Assembly (NCBI RefSeq): GCF_029784135.1
Contig: NC_073744.1
Coordinates: 12,671,929-12,735,928, forward strand
Source of the DNA: Toxorhynchites rutilus septentrionalis
Taxonomy: Eukaryota; Arthropoda; Insecta; Diptera; Culicidae
Length of the DNA stretch: 64,000 nucleotides
Direction of reading: 5' to 3'
The notes below the pieces were generated by a model, which saw only the letters and a list, made by a program, of their open reading frames with translations, searched no databases and was not told the origin of the DNA. The position numbers and the translations under genes are program-made. Shown piece by piece: positions 10,730-22,769 of this stretch. Position 1 is the first letter of the stretch. Each line of letters starts with the position of its first letter.

Positions 10730-12700
10730 ATTATCATGGAAGCTCCAGGATAAGGTTTTCCTCAATATGTGATGCTATAGTTCCCAAGTCTGAGCTTGGG
10801 TAAAATAGTGCTGTATCATCAGCAAACAGTTTGCAGTTCCTTTTAAAAGTAGATTACCGCATATGGTTGATGCGTCAAAAAAAACAGAGGTCCAATATTG
10901 CTGCCTTGTGGTACCCCAATATTCATGGAACACAATACGCTTTTTGTCATTATTTTATGGTATTATTCATTGTATTATTTATTTTATTCATTCACTGGTT
11001 AAGTTAGAACCCAAATGATACATTAATTATCTTAATCTAACTTATCCTACCGGTTACGGAGAAGGCGACTTTTCATTGATTCTCTCGTTACATTGAAGTC
11101 AATGAGCTCGATATGGTCATTAAATACGTGAGACATGCTTTCAACGTGCTCATGGTAAGCATAATTAGTGCGCGATGTTGGATGGCGAAGAAAATCGTGA
11201 TTGCGCAGATTTCTCCTTCAGGATTGCGCAGATTTTCGTCGAATACATTTGTAGTGATTCTGGGCAATCGATATTTCCTTGTGAGATCGAAAGCGAACAA
11301 AGCTTCCGCTGTATTACGAAGCAGATTTAATCCTAAAAGCTTGCAGCGATCTTCGTAGCTGGGGAGATTCTGAGGATCATTCCAAGGCGGTCGACGTAGA
11401 GCGAAGCGTACAAATTTGCGTTGAACAGATTCAATCCTTTGGATGCTGTTGTCGTAATAAGGAACCCAAACTGCTACATATTGCAGCCTACCAATTTAAT
11501 AATTGCGAACTATACCTTTGGTTACACTTCGGATTCCGCCCTGGTTCAGCATATTCAATAATATATTATGATCGATAATGTAATAGGCCTTTTAAAGATC
11601 GATCAATTCCACTAATAATTTCATCTGCGAGCTCAGTGACTGCTGTTGTACGGCAGTCTCGCCTGAAACAGTATTGAAATTTGTAGAAAACTGTATTTAT
11701 ATCGAAGAGTTCACAAGAATTCACAAGCATTTTTCAAAAATCTTACTGAATACAGAAAGCGTTGAAATCGGTCGATTGGATTGTATGGATTCCAAGATTC
11801 ACCGGGTTTGAAGATAGGTACTACTCTAGCTACTTTGAGACAATAAAAGGATAATTACCTGTGTTGTATTCTGTTGAAAATTACATAAGTATTCGAACAC
11901 ACGAGTCCTAGTGATTATTAGTAGTAGTATTAGTTACATTGATTACTAGTGATACAATGTTATTATTTGACAGATTCACAGGAACATTATTATTATTTTT
12001 TATTTTATTGTCGTCAATCAAAATTGTAGAGCAATACATTCTTAATACTACTTAAAACTAAAAAAAAAGTGAGTTGGCTGGATAATTTATCCGTTTAATT
12101 CAAAAGACGATTTTAACAAAAAAATTTATTTATTTATTTATTTGTTTATTTATTTATTTCGTCGAACCAGCGTAGACTAAATATGCTGCCCAAATATTAG
12201 AGTGAAATTTAACTATAATTTATTCTATTCAAATAGTCTTTGAGCATTGACCTAGACATGGTTACATCAATTATTTCACTGTGTTCGTTACAGAGGCTCA
12301 TCATACGATTAGTAGGACTATATTTGGCATAATTCGTTCTTCGGTAATCTATGTAGAAAATGTTAGAGTTTCTCAGGTGCGGTGCGTAAAAATTTAGGTT
12401 TCCTAATATTTATTCTGAGTCCACTCGTTGTGATATGATGTCAATTTATATCAACAACAACGAAAAGGGGTCTAGACTTTGAGGCACTTAGTTTATTTTC
12501 TAAAATGTCATGAAATCTGATGAAGTCAAAAGAAGGGGGACGGTATACACTTAGGATTTCAAGTAACAGACCACTTATAGACAGCTCGATGTCTCGATGA
12601 TGATGGACACATCCCATTGATCAAGAAACAGCTTAATATTGTCAAATTTTGATAAGTAATTTATTCCTCGTAGATTGCATTGGAGAATTCTCAGGTTTTC
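10730..12700 (-). mobile_element. Antisense LINE fragments (endonuclease and RT pieces)
   Basis: Read on the minus strand, 12700-12560 gives an endonuclease start (ILQCNLRGINYLSKFD). Then 11800-11560 gives RT sequence with DHNILLNML, and 11460-11100 gives a C-terminal block (RFALRRPPWNDP, then YEDRCKLLGL). A GVPQGSNIGPL box lies at 10890-10930, out of order, so at least two insertions or a rearrangement are present. Many stops. Bases 12000-12160 are AT-rich simple sequence. Confidence 0.65.
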
Positions 12701-13021
12701 ACCGTTAAGAGATGTTTGGTAAGATAAGTTGGCATTTGCATTTTTATGTTTATCCTCATTTTCAATATTTCAGAAGCATGGTCAGTACACGGAGTTGAAA
12801 AATGCACGCTTGAGAAAGAACTGAGAAAAATAGTGTTTAACATAAATCGCTGACGATAGTCCAATAAGTGTGCTCGAAAAAAATGAGGATTATTGCGGTT
12901 AGCAATGTCCTGAAAAATAACACAGAAATAAAAAAGAACATCCCAATGAACAACAGACTTGTTTATTCCATTTGCCCTATATGGACCACGAACGGAAAAT
13001 AATCAGCATTTATCGTTTCAG
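12701..13021. other. Unassigned spacer before cassette D4
   Basis: AT-rich sequence without an open frame of note. It ends in the pyrimidine tract and AG (13020-13021) that opens the next cassette. I see no gene, RNA or repeat boundary in it. Confidence 0.5.
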
Positions 13022-13621
13022 CTTTTCTCGATCAGCATTTGCGACCCTCCAAAGCGGAACCAAAATTGGACAGCAAAAAGCAGGAACTACTGCAATATTT
13101 GCTGCCTTTCAAGCGCAGCCAACAACCACCACGACGGAAGCTTTCAGTTGAAGGGTTCACCTTCCCAATCCTCACATCGGACGAGGTGGACCGGTTGGAG
13201 GAAGCGGTGCGGACAAGTAGTAAAACTCGGCAACAGTTCGTAGCATACCTCGCCGACCGTAAGCCCCGCCACATGGATGTGATTGAATGTTTTGCCCGGT
13301 TTTTTACCGATGAAGCTATGGCACCATTCGCCTGGAATGGCTGTCGCAATCCGCGTTTCCCGCGGAAGGCGATGAAAACGATGGACATTTTCACAAAATG
13401 TATGGTTGGTAAGTTCAAGTGTAATTTTGAAAAAATAGACTCATCACTAATGGAAGCCATTTTCAGAGGCCTGGAGTAAGCAGGGCATAACCACAATAGA
13501 CCAACTGTCGGAGATTATGATGAAGGTTATTACTAAAATTGCCGGTCGACGCCGTAGTAACAATTACAATCAGCGAAAACGTATACAACAGTTTTGTGAA
13601 AGGCAGAATGAGGAAAAATAA
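13022..13621 (+). CDS. mod(mdg4): DUF4806-like cassette D4 with exons 1 and 2 fused
   Basis: Exons are 13022-13408 and 13467-13621 (GTAAGT donor, ATTTTCAG acceptor, phase 1), adding 179 residues. The GFTFPI and EVDRLEEAV block runs straight on through RQQFVAYLADRKP into FTDEAMAPFAWNG and TMDIFTKCMV without the phase-0 intron found at this point in most sister cassettes. Exon 3 starts EAWSKQG and ends in a basic, Gln-rich tail. The stop overlaps AATAAA at 13617-13622. D5 opens only 96 bases further on. Confidence 0.8.
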
Positions 13622-13717
13622 ATGTCTTGTATCGTGAACAGTGTTTTTGACTAGTTTATAAATCGCTTACCAAGTAGAAGTCAGTTTTAAAAATATGGCT
13701 TTTTGTTATGTTCTCAG

Positions 13718-14732
13718 GTGATGGAAAAGATCCTGTTACTGAATCGCTGGCAGCGGAAGGTGTCACCGGATTCAGCTTCCCACTCTTCTGTGAAGAAGAT
13801 ATCGAACGTTTGGAGAGAGTAATTAAAACCAACGCAAAAACACGACAGGAATATGTAAGTAAATATTGGGCCTCATTCTCGTATTCACTTACACTTACGT
13901 TCCCACTACGCTTACATCTCACCTCACATTTTTACACCTATTCCCGTTTCCACCGACCGCGAAGTGTTAAAATGAACTCCGTGTAGAGAGTGGAGGAAAA
14001 TTAGAATGACCCTGTGTTCATTTCCAGTTGTATTTTATTTTGTTTATCCACAAGTAGTGTTCGAGTTGAGTCGAAAAATCAATATGATCGGCTACTACGA
14101 TGAGTACGAAGAATCGCTCGGTTTACACAAACGTGAGCATGAAGTGTAAACCAGAATAACATCGATAGATGAACTCGGTGTAATCATAATGAATTCTACC
14201 AAATGTTTACAGTTGCGTGTAATCCGGAATAAGGTTGCACTAATTTCACATTGTTTTCACGTGTAGTGTATTCGGGAATAAGACCCATTATTTGTAGCTT
14301 AACAAACTGAATCTTATACCGAAAATATCACTAGATACGGTACCTGGCAGCTATAGAGCCATCGCATACTTCGATCGATAAATGCTTCAACGCCTTATTC
14401 ACGGATTTCTCACTGTATAACTATCACATGGCCGAAACAAACGAAGAATGCAATGAACAGAAACGGAATATGAGCGATTATGAAATATTCACGACATGCA
14501 TACGAGGTAAGCAAAGTGTCATACGTCATAGCCTGAATACTAATGCATCCATTGCGATTTTTCAGAAGCTTGGAAATCTCAGGACTTAACGGAAGCCGAG
14601 CTGAAACACCGTTTGAAACATGTGATTACATCCTTGAATGAACGCCGTCAGCGATCAACTGTTAAAAGAAGGAAACGTTCCGAGCTTATTCAAATGATGC
14701 TCTTGAAGGAATGTGGCAAAATAAAATCTTAA
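13718..14732 (+). CDS. mod(mdg4): DUF4806-like cassette D5 (three exons)
   Basis: Exons are 13718-13854, 14335-14506 and 14566-14732, phases 0 and 1, 157 residues. Exon 1 is short, with little lead before GFSFPL and DIERLERVI ending RQEY. Exon 2 starts IRYLAAIEP and contains FTDFSLYNYHM and YEIFTTCI. Exon 3 opens EAWKSQD and ends in Lys/Arg-rich sequence. Intron 1 (480 bases) is almost wholly a MITE (13868-14286); without it the intron would be about 58 bases, like the others. Confidence 0.78.
13868..14286. mobile_element. 419 bp MITE in D5 intron 1
   Basis: Imperfect terminal inverted repeats begin GGGCCTCATTC on the left and GGGTCTTATTC (reverse complement of the right end). ATT flanks both sides (13865-13867 and 14287-14289), compatible with a 3-base target duplication. 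There is no coding capacity. It leaves the splice signals of D5 untouched. Confidence 0.65.
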
Positions 14733-14830
14733 GTGTTCTTGTCGTCATACATTTGGTTTTTTTTATTATTCTCAATTGGAATCATCAAAAAGATACTTCG
14801 TCTATAACAGCTAAACTTCATTCGTTTCAG

Positions 14831-15431
14831 AATCTTGTAATGTTACAACACAAAAGTCGAGGGATTTAGACAAACTAAGACTCGAACTAGCTCAATTGGA
14901 CTATCATTTAAGTCAGCGTTACTCCAACCACGTTGGATCTGTGACATCAGTTGAAGGATTTGTGTTTCCGTTGAAATCAGAAGCGGAAGTCGAAATGTTG
15001 GAAGCGACCGTTCTTTCGAGTACATCAATTCGACAACAATTTGTATGCGATTTTATGGTTTTACACCTACTAACGCTACTAACATTTCCAGATGATCTTC
15101 TCATCATTCCAGGTCAATTATCTGAGAGCAAAAAAATCACCATATGTTGAGCTAGTCGACTGCTTTGAGAAATTTTTCTATCTAACCGCCATACAAGGAT
15201 ACACATGGACTGGCTACAGGACGAATGGGAAGAAAACGATGAAGGATTACGCAATCTTCAGCAGTTGTATGCTGGGTATGGTTTGTCACCCAGCCTGTAC
15301 ATATTTTCAATCCGATTTCGTTTTCAGATGCTTGGAAAGAACAAGGACTTGACCAAAAATCATTGGAGGATGGACTGCGGAAAGTGATCCAACGAATTCG
15401 ACGGCGTCGTTTGACGAAGAAAAGCTCTTAA
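14831..15431 (+). CDS. mod(mdg4): DUF4806-like cassette D6 (three exons)
   Basis: Exons are 14831-15042, 15113-15275 and 15328-15431, phases 0 and 1, 158 residues. The domain opens with GFVFPL and EVEMLEATV, ending RQQF. Exon 2 reads VNYLRAKKS, then a site where FTD is replaced by FYLTAIQGYTW, then MKDYAIFSSCML. Exon 3 starts DAWKEQGL and ends RRRRLTKKSS. All introns are 52-70 bases. AATAAA is at 15459-15464. Compact and apparently functional. Confidence 0.8.
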
Positions 15432-15631
15432 TTTCAACAGTCATTTGTGATTTTTGTTAATAAATTTGCCGTTTCGCTTCACTATAAGCATTAGTCGATC
15501 ACCAGAAGGAGCTGATTGTTAGCACTTCAAATAAAGACGAGTTTGAAATGATGTGTTCGACGTGTTGTTTCCATTTTTCCACTCTAGATAGGATCATTGG
15601 ACATCTCTTTGATGAATATTTGACGTTACAG

Positions 15632-16848
15632 AAATCTTCAGAATTGATCGCCTACCTGCTGCAACCAAGGACGATCAGCATTACACGATTAGATCTACGA
15701 AACATAACGATGAGCTGTTGGTTATGTTAAACGATGACGAAGACAATCACCTCTTGCACTCAACGGTGGACGGTTTCAAGTTCCCCATCAGAACACCGGA
15801 AATGGTTGAAACACTGGAAAGAACCGTGCGGAGCAATGCGACCATAAAACAGCAATATGTTAGTATTCTACTGAAGAGTGAGTCGATAATTATTGTGACA
15901 TCTGCAAACTTGCATAACTTTTTTCATACTTGACCAAAATTAATCAATTGCCAGTTTCTCTTTAGAGTGTTTGTTTGCATCCGCCAGTTTTGCAGTAGCC
16001 AGTGAAATTCCGGTCGAGTTGGAACAAAAAAACAGCAAGCCGTTCGCGAAAGGATTTTGGGTTGTCGCTGGATGAAAACCGTGAATAACGCACAAAAACG
16101 AGAGACCGGTGATTGCTCATTTCAAGCGGAATCCGAACATTTCGACGCGACACTTGACTAAAAAACTTTATGTTTCGCAACGTTTCGTCCAGAAGGCCAG
16201 CAAACGATCCGGATTGAAAACAAAAATGTAAAGCTGCTAACGAAATACCGATGCTGCGTCATTGATGATGACAGGTACAACAGGCTCTCCACTGTACAGG
16301 CTCTGATGGGCGTCAGTCGCAAATGTCGGGCATTTTAATCAAATTCATCCTGTCATACCTTTTGCCCAAAAACTATAGCCGATTTACCAATCAAACTAAA
16401 GTGTCACAATAATTATCGATTCACCCTTTATACCGGGTCTAATATTATATACTAAATTGATCATTTTTTGTCCCTTAGATCAACCTCCTTCGTCAGCAGC
16501 GAAAGTATGTCAAAAAACCCACGTTCGCCTTCTTGAATTTATACAAAGACAAAGCGTTGGTGGATTATAACTATAGCGGTCGCTGTAATTTCTCGGGTGT
16601 GAGGAAAACGGCTATGAAAAATTATTGGATCTTCGTAGACTGTATCAACGGTACGTTTAGGGGAAATATTGATTTCGCCAGACTATGGTTTTAAAACAAA
16701 ATGTAACTTTTTCGCAGAAGCATGGGGCGATCAACATTCCCCCGAAGAGATCCGACAGCATATTTGCAGCGCGATAACACTGATCAACAATCGAAAGCGG
16801 GGAGCGCGGTTTCGCAGCAAGCAGAAAGTTTTACTATCGAACAACTAG
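15632..16848 (+). CDS. mod(mdg4): DUF4806-like cassette D7 (three exons)
   Basis: Exons are 15632-15858, 16479-16650 and 16718-16848, phases 0 and 1, 175 residues. The first acceptor (GTTACAG, ending 15631) was chosen because it alone gives the shared phase and an open frame. Exon 1 carries GFKFPI and MVETLERTV ending KQQY. Exon 2 carries INLLRQQRK, LVDYNYSG and MKNYWIFVDC. Exon 3 opens EAWGDQ and ends basic. Intron 1 is enlarged by a mariner-type fragment. AATAAA is at 16857-16862. Confidence 0.76.
16090..16300 (+). mobile_element. Tc1/mariner-type transposase fragment in D7 intron 1
   Basis: Sense translation gives HTH-like sequence (KRNPNISTRHLTKKLYVS, then RFVQKASKRSGL) followed by KYRCCVIDDDRY. 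It resembles the region from the paired-type HTH to the first catalytic Asp of the intact-looking relative at 33268-34531. Most of the linker between them is lost. It is a dead remnant; boundaries are approximate. Confidence 0.5.
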
Positions 16849-16966
16849 ATTTCATGAATAAAAACTGAGTGTTAGACTCAAAACCAGACATTGTCTCTAT
16901 TGAACGCGTCATAATTATATGTATTTAATTTGGCAATGCAGGTACAGCTTTTTTTCTTATTGACAG

Positions 16967-17550
16967 CGACCATCACTAAACAAATTGCCAAAGTGAAAAA
17001 TCGAATCGCTTCATTGCGACGAAAACCGAACAACCAACAGAAAATCATGGAACTGGAAACAGTTCTAGACGCATTGATGAGACGCACCCAGCAAATCGAT
17101 TCAGTTGGAGTCATCGGGTTTGCATTCCCTCTAAGAACTCTGGAGGAAGTTAATCGCCTAGAGGATGCAGTGCGAAATAGCACCGCCACAAGGGAGCAAT
17201 ATGTAAGATTTATAAGAACACGCGGGCATTTCCCCAACGCAGTGGATAGAGTTCTTCCTCTACTTTTCACCGACGAAACGATTAGTAACTTTAGCTACAC
17301 GAAACAAAATCGGCGGATGAATGCGCCGAATAGGAAACTAAATAGCTATCATCTATTCAGGGATTGCCTTCTCGGTGAGCTGTAAACATTTGAATGTTAA
17401 TTTTACATTTACCATGTAACATTTCTCGTTTCAGAGGGTTGGGGTGATTTTGGAATGACGCCGACAAAGTTAGAGAATGCACTGCAATGTTATATTCAAA
17501 TGGCCACATACAAAACAACCAACCATGTGTCTGAAATAATAAAAAAATGA
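16967..17550 (+). CDS. mod(mdg4): DUF4806-like cassette D8 with exons 1 and 2 fused
   Basis: Exons are 16967-17374 and 17435-17550 (GTGAGC donor, TCGTTTCAG acceptor, phase 1), 173 residues. The lead is Lys/Arg and Gln-rich with heptads, then IGFAFPL and EVNRLEDAV. TREQYVRF continues directly into LLFTDETISNFSY and YHLFRDCLL, so the phase-0 intron is absent as in D4. The position where a donor would lie still reads TATGTAAGAT, but reading through keeps a good domain. Exon 3 begins EGWGDFG and is unusually short and less basic. AATAAA is at 17566-17571. Confidence 0.78.
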
Positions 17551-17582
17551 ATGACTATGGCTTCAAATAAATACGTTTCACC

Positions 17583-18127
17583 GGTGACCGGAATAAATCG
17601 CCACAGTAAACAACTGCAACAGAAACAACCGCTTAGAAAAAGTGTAGTAGGCTAGAAATATTTGGCGCGGGAAAAACATCATGTGCCTCACATTTCTATT
17701 ATAAATTTATTCTCTTGTTCTCGTTTTTCGAAATTTATTCTGAGGACAATGTAATGGGGACGAAGTCCCCATTTGGCGAGGATAAGGAATCGAGGCGGCC
17801 CATGCCGCCAAGATGACGCAATCCGAGTCCACCGCCGACCCGCCGTCGGAAGCGGCGGTGTCTCGCACGCAAACCTGGGATCCACTGATTGCCCGGTTAG
17901 TTTGAAACATAGGATACGATCCTTTAGCAATGTCCGACCGAGCTCTAGCGAGCGTCGGACGGTATACGTCTGCCCGGGGCGTTACGTTTGCCTGGGGCGA
18001 TACGTTTGCCCGGTTAATTCTTGTTTTGAAATACAATACCGCGCCACAATATTTATAGCCTACTACACATTTTATAAGCGGTGGTTTCTGTTGCAGTCGT
18101 TTTCTGTGGCGATTTATTCCGGGAACC
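17583..18127. mobile_element. 545 bp MITE with 9 bp target duplication
   Basis: The termini are inverted over about 90 bases: GGTGACCGGAATAAATCG at the left, and GGTTCCCGGAATAAATCG on reading the right end in reverse. CGTTTCACC occurs directly on both sides (17574-17582 and 18128-18136). A 9-base duplication points to a Mutator-like (MULE) source, though an 8-base hAT-type duplication within it cannot be excluded. No protein is encoded. Confidence 0.75.
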
Positions 18128-18214
18128 CGTTTCACCATAGACCGACGAACCCTTATTTTTAGTATAGAACAATTAACCAACACATTTCATTCTAAAAAAA
18201 AAATTTTTTTCCAG

Positions 18215-18480
18215 AGGCATTAATCAGTTTCAAAGCTGTTGAGCACAATGAGGATCTGAGCATACTACGACGAGATTTAAACTCGATGTCAGCAAAAGAA
18301 CAGCGTAATCAAATTCGGCGCAAAAAGAGACACCTAACCGAGCAATTAAGTCAGCACGAAAAGGAAGAAAATCCAACCGAAGCAGGCGTCGAAGGATTCG
18401 TGTTTCCACTTACAAGCGAAACGGAGGTCGAAGAGCTGGAGCAAGCCGTCCAGAGTGACAGCAGTATTCGGGATCAGTAT
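18215..18480 (+). CDS. mod(mdg4): DUF4806-like cassette D9, exon 1
   Basis: The acceptor (TTTTTTTCCAG, ending 18214) is in the shared phase. The 88 codons end at a GTGAGT donor (18481), phase 0. The lead is highly charged and probably coiled coil (RRDLNSMSAKEQRNQIRR), followed by EGFVFPL and EVEELEQAV ending RDQY. Exons 2 and 3 are 3.9 kb away at 22365-22769; the intervening intron is filled by two LINE copies. The joined tail would be 199 residues, the longest of the series. Confidence 0.76.
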
Positions 18481-18539
18481 GTGAGTGTAATTTACGATAT
18501 TTGGACTTTAAACCGAACCTTCATTCGCCTCTAGTCTAG

Positions 18540-19690
18540 AAAAAATGTGCAGAAACAAGGATAGGGGGCATCTTGACGTACGAACGCGAAGCGATCGAAA
18601 GGTTGAGGCAGCACTACGATGAACACCTGAACAGCGCGCAGATAGGAGACAAATCCGACAGATAGCACAGCACAAGACGGAAATGCTGATTGTCAGTAAC
18701 CGCAGGCGGTGCAACGAGTAGAAATCACAATTGGAGAGCAGTCGATAACTTGGAAGCGAAATTTAAAATACCTGGTGTGCAGCTCGATGATCAACTGAAT
18801 TTCAACAGTCACGACGACTACGCTTGTAAAAAAGCAACGAACGCAATCAATGCGCTGATGAGAATCATGCCCAACAACACGAGGAGGCTGCAGAATACGT
18901 ACCGGCTCATTGCGATGCAAATCGCGAGTGCGTACAGAACAGATATCATCAGAAGCGGTTTGCGTCATAGCCAGGTTGGTCCCCATTGACATCATCTTGG
19001 CGGAGGACCGCGAGTGCTATTGGAGGATAGGAACCAGAGGAATCCGGAAGCTAACGAGGCTCAAAACGGTAGATGGACGCACAGGCTCATACCGACATTA
19101 AAGGGCTGGGTAAACAGGAAACATGGAGAGCTGAATTTCTTCTTGAAGCACGGCTGCTTCATGCAGTATCTGCACCGGGTTTGACACGCAACATCGCCTC
19201 TTTGTTCGGACTGGGGAGATGTGAATTAAACTCGGGAGCACGCCGCTTTGTCTGCCCAGATTCACCGCTGGGAAGATCGTGGAGGTAATATTTCGCGACG
19301 AGGACAGTTGGAATGCAGAGCGCAGGTAATGCCTGACGGTTGAAGGTGAACAACTGCGAGGGCTGTTATACTGGCTGGCACCCCACAGGGGTAGCTGTGA
19401 CGGAGTGCGCGACATGTTGCCTAATCTCGCACCGTTGGGAAGAGAAATCCTGCGAGAGTGACTGTGACGGAACGCCACGTTGGGGGCGCTTCCTAATCGG
19501 TACACGTCTCAACAGGTAAGCCCCGATGGGTAAACGGTTACTGACGAGTTGTAATGCGTCCGGTGTGGTGAACAGCATAAAGCGCACTGTCAATACCACG
19601 AAATAGAAGGTGGTTCACTGCGAGGACCGTTTCGACGGAACGAGTATCAAGGAGGACGTCATCTCTAGGAACGTGAAGCCGGGTGCTGTC
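18540..19690 (+). mobile_element. R1-like LINE fragment in the D9 intron
   Basis: Sense pieces include VQLDDQLNFNSHDDYACKKA and the C-terminal block SAYRTISSEAVCVIARL (18900-18990), which matches the copy at 7906-7970. The last 200 bases (about 19490-19640) match 6110-6270. The frame is broken by stops. It is part of an older layer of insertions in this intron. Confidence 0.65.
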
Positions 19691-19869
19691 ATGTGATCAC
19701 AAAGCTGCTAACTGCAAGGCAAAAGAGATGATTTGTCTTATCTGTGGTGGAGATGTGAAAAAATGCAATTCGGAGGTAGAAAAATGGGTGAACTGCGAAA
19801 GATTACGCATAGAGCGGAAGCTTAGCATGGAAAAGCGCAACGAAATGATGGATTTCTCGACATAGCAAT

Positions 19870-22110
19870 CATATATGCATCGTGATATTGTGTACCTGAA
19901 CATAACCGGATTGCGATGCCACTTTGACGAGCTTAAACTGATGATCGAACAAATTGTTAAATTGTTGTTCTGACGGAAACGCACCTGACACAAGATCACG
20001 ACATTGACGAATTCGAGAGTCCGAAATACAAATTCTCAGTTTGTTCATCAAGATCAGCTCACACCGGAGGTGTCGTGATCTACATGGATGAGCGACTGAA
20101 CTGCAAAACGATTTCGAACACCACAGCTTGTGATAAATGGTTCCTAGCAGTTGAAGTGATAGGCTCGTGTTCAGCTGGAATTTACGGAGGGGTTTATCAC
20201 TCACCCAGTTGCAGTCACACAAGTTTTATTGAATGTTTCGAAAGATGGCTTGAAGGTGTGTTTATCGAAGAAAAAATAAATGTCATTGTTGGCGATTTCA
20301 ACACTAGATGGAACTAACATGTGTTGCGCAAAATAGCAGTACCATAATTGATCTTGTTTTCTCCAACGCGGAGGAATGTAAAGCTACAATCGTAGAACAA
20401 ATGAAAATTTCTGATCATGAAACCATCTGAATTCAGGTTGGTAATACGACGGGACTAAATCTACCTGAACGAAAGACACAGACCGTATACTGGAAGCGTT
20501 ATTCGAGAGAACGTCTACGAGCTATTCCACGAGCTGATAAGGCACAGTACAGCGTGAAATGGAAATGGAAAGCGTTGAAGAAATCCATAACATGATCCCA
20601 TCATCATCATCGACAATACAAAAAAACTAAGAGTCACAAAGTTGCTTCGATATGTTCCAACCGATCAGTATGTGGAAGCTTAAACAAACGGTTACAAATC
20701 ATAGGAATTGTAATGGTGTAGATAATGTTACGAAGCGATTGATGATTGACTAGTTCAATGTAAATTCGAACCAACTACTTCTTATTGTAAACGGTTCTCT
20801 TCAGCATGGCATGTTCCCAGAAGCATGGAAGTGGTGGAAGTGAGAAGTGGTGATTCCGATACCAAAAATACCGAAATCGACTAGGCCAGATAAATATTTT
20901 ACCACTTTACGAATAGGTTTTGGAGACGATTGTGAAGGAACAATTGATGGTATATGTGGAACGTACCGAAACTCTGTTGGAAGAGCAATCAGGTCTTAGG
21001 AAACATCACTCTTATTATTCAGCTTTGAACTTATTACTCTTAAAGTGGAAGCAGTATATAGAGCAAGGAAAAATAGTTCTTGCTGTTTTTGTAGATCTTA
21101 AACGAGCCTTCAAAACAATTGATCGGGAAAAGCTGAAAAGAGTGCTGAAGCGCATCGGTATCCGTGGGACCGTGCTGGATTGGTCTCACAGCTATCTAGA
21201 AAATCGTGTACAAGTGACGAAGTACAACGGCTGCATATCACCAGCAGCAGAAGTAAATCTAGATGTTCCACAGGGTAGTGTGCTTGGACTGTTGTTTATA
21301 TTGTATATAAACGATGTGAAAAGGATCCTGCAAGAAGCTGAAATCCATCTTTTTGCGGACGATACAGTACTGTTTGTCGTTGCAGACAGTTTCGACGATA
21401 ATAAAATGAATCATGAGCTGACCATGTTTTTCGAGTGGTTAAAATAGAGGAGGCTCAAGCTGAACGTTACCAAGACATAATTCATGGTTGTTACTACACG
21501 GTTAGATACTAATGTAGATAGAACAATCCAAATTGGCGGTGAGGAAGTTCAGAGAGTAGAGTCAATGAAGTATCTCGGAGTTATGTTAAACGGAAAATTT
21601 AAAGTTAACGAGCAAATTAACTATACAATACGTAAGGCCACACGAAAGTTTGGTGTACTGTGCAGGGTCAATCGCCTCCTGACAACAGATGTGAAAATTG
21701 TGGTCCACAAAAATCAATAATCGCTCTCCGTTTTGATTATTGTGCGTCCATTTTGTTCCTCGCGACGAAACAACAAAGGAGACGGATGTAGATCCTCCAG
21801 AATAAGGCGATGCGAATAATTTTATGTTGTGATCGGCTGACACCAACAATAAGCATGTTAAACTGTCTGAAATGGATGTCTATTCGACAACGAATCGAGT
21901 TTAACACATTAGTTTTTGTATACCGTGTGACGAAAGGAATGGCTCCACAATACATGAGAAGTACGGCAGGAGATCTCAGGTTGCAGAATTTCAAAATGAT
22001 GTGCACACAAAATCACTATTTTACAAGGGATATTTTACAAGGAAGCAAGATAAAAAGGAATCTCTCAGAATTGAAAAAAAAATTATCGAAAGATATCGGC
22101 TCGTAGACCT
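19870..22110 (+). mobile_element. Non-LTR retrotransposon with endonuclease and RT, in the D9 intron
   Basis: Endonuclease sequence lies at about 19970-20320 (ETHLTQDHDIDEFES frame-shifted, then HTGGVVIYMDERL and VIVGDFNTRW). A long RT frame at 20920-21447 holds FVDLKRAFKTIDREKL, VPQGSVLGLLF and LFADDTVLF. A further C-terminal piece lies at 21484-22106. The FADD box and fingers are intact, but stops before and after the RT frame make the copy dead. I or LOA type is likely; a tree would be needed. Confidence 0.72.
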
Positions 22111-22364
22111 TCCACACTTCAAAAGATGTGTATGGGTATGAGGTGGGACACCTATAAAAAAAAGGAATATTTCGACCTCTTGTATGGTCGCGTATTAAGA
22201 TATTTTGCTGATCAATGCTCTCTCAAACGTATTTCACCGTTTCAATTGGCGAATATGGGTTTTTTCTCTTTAATTTGCTTGGCCTCATGATCAGGTTCTT
22301 TCATTTATGTTTTAGAGCAATATGATTGATGAATTCATGACTGTGAAAAGTTTTTCTCTGTCAG

Positions 22365-22769
22365 GTAACGTTCCTCCAGAACTGCAAACCATCTCGGCTG
22401 GATGTGGCTTACGTATTTCCGGATCTGTTCAGTGACAACGCTTTGCTAGGATACAATTACTACGGGAAGACCAACAGATCGAATATGAAGAAGAAAGCCA
22501 TGCGAGATTATGTCATTTTCAACGATTGCATGATTGGTAAAATATTCGCACTTTTCACACAACACAATACAACACAATAACATTCTCCTGTTCATCCGTT
22601 TTCAGACGCTTGGCATAGCCACGGAGTGAACGAAGTTCGTCTAAAGGCAACAATTGTTAAAATTATCGCCCGTTTGAACCACAAACTGCGAACACGTGGT
22701 TATCGAAAAAAGAATACGACGGAAACATTACAGTACGAAACGTTGGATGAACTCTATTCGATGGAATAA
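22365..22769 (+). CDS. mod(mdg4): DUF4806-like cassette D9, exons 2-3
   Basis: Exon 2 is 22365-22536 (CTCTGTCAG acceptor; phase 0 in, phase 1 out) and exon 3 is 22606-22769. Exon 2 codes VTFLQNCKP, FSDNALLGYNYYG and MRDYVIFNDCMI. Exon 3 codes DAWHSHGV, a basic middle (RLNHKLRTRGYRKK) and an acidic end. Frame, phases and motifs all agree with the exon 1 at 18215-18480, despite the 3.9 kb repeat-filled intron. Confidence 0.78.
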
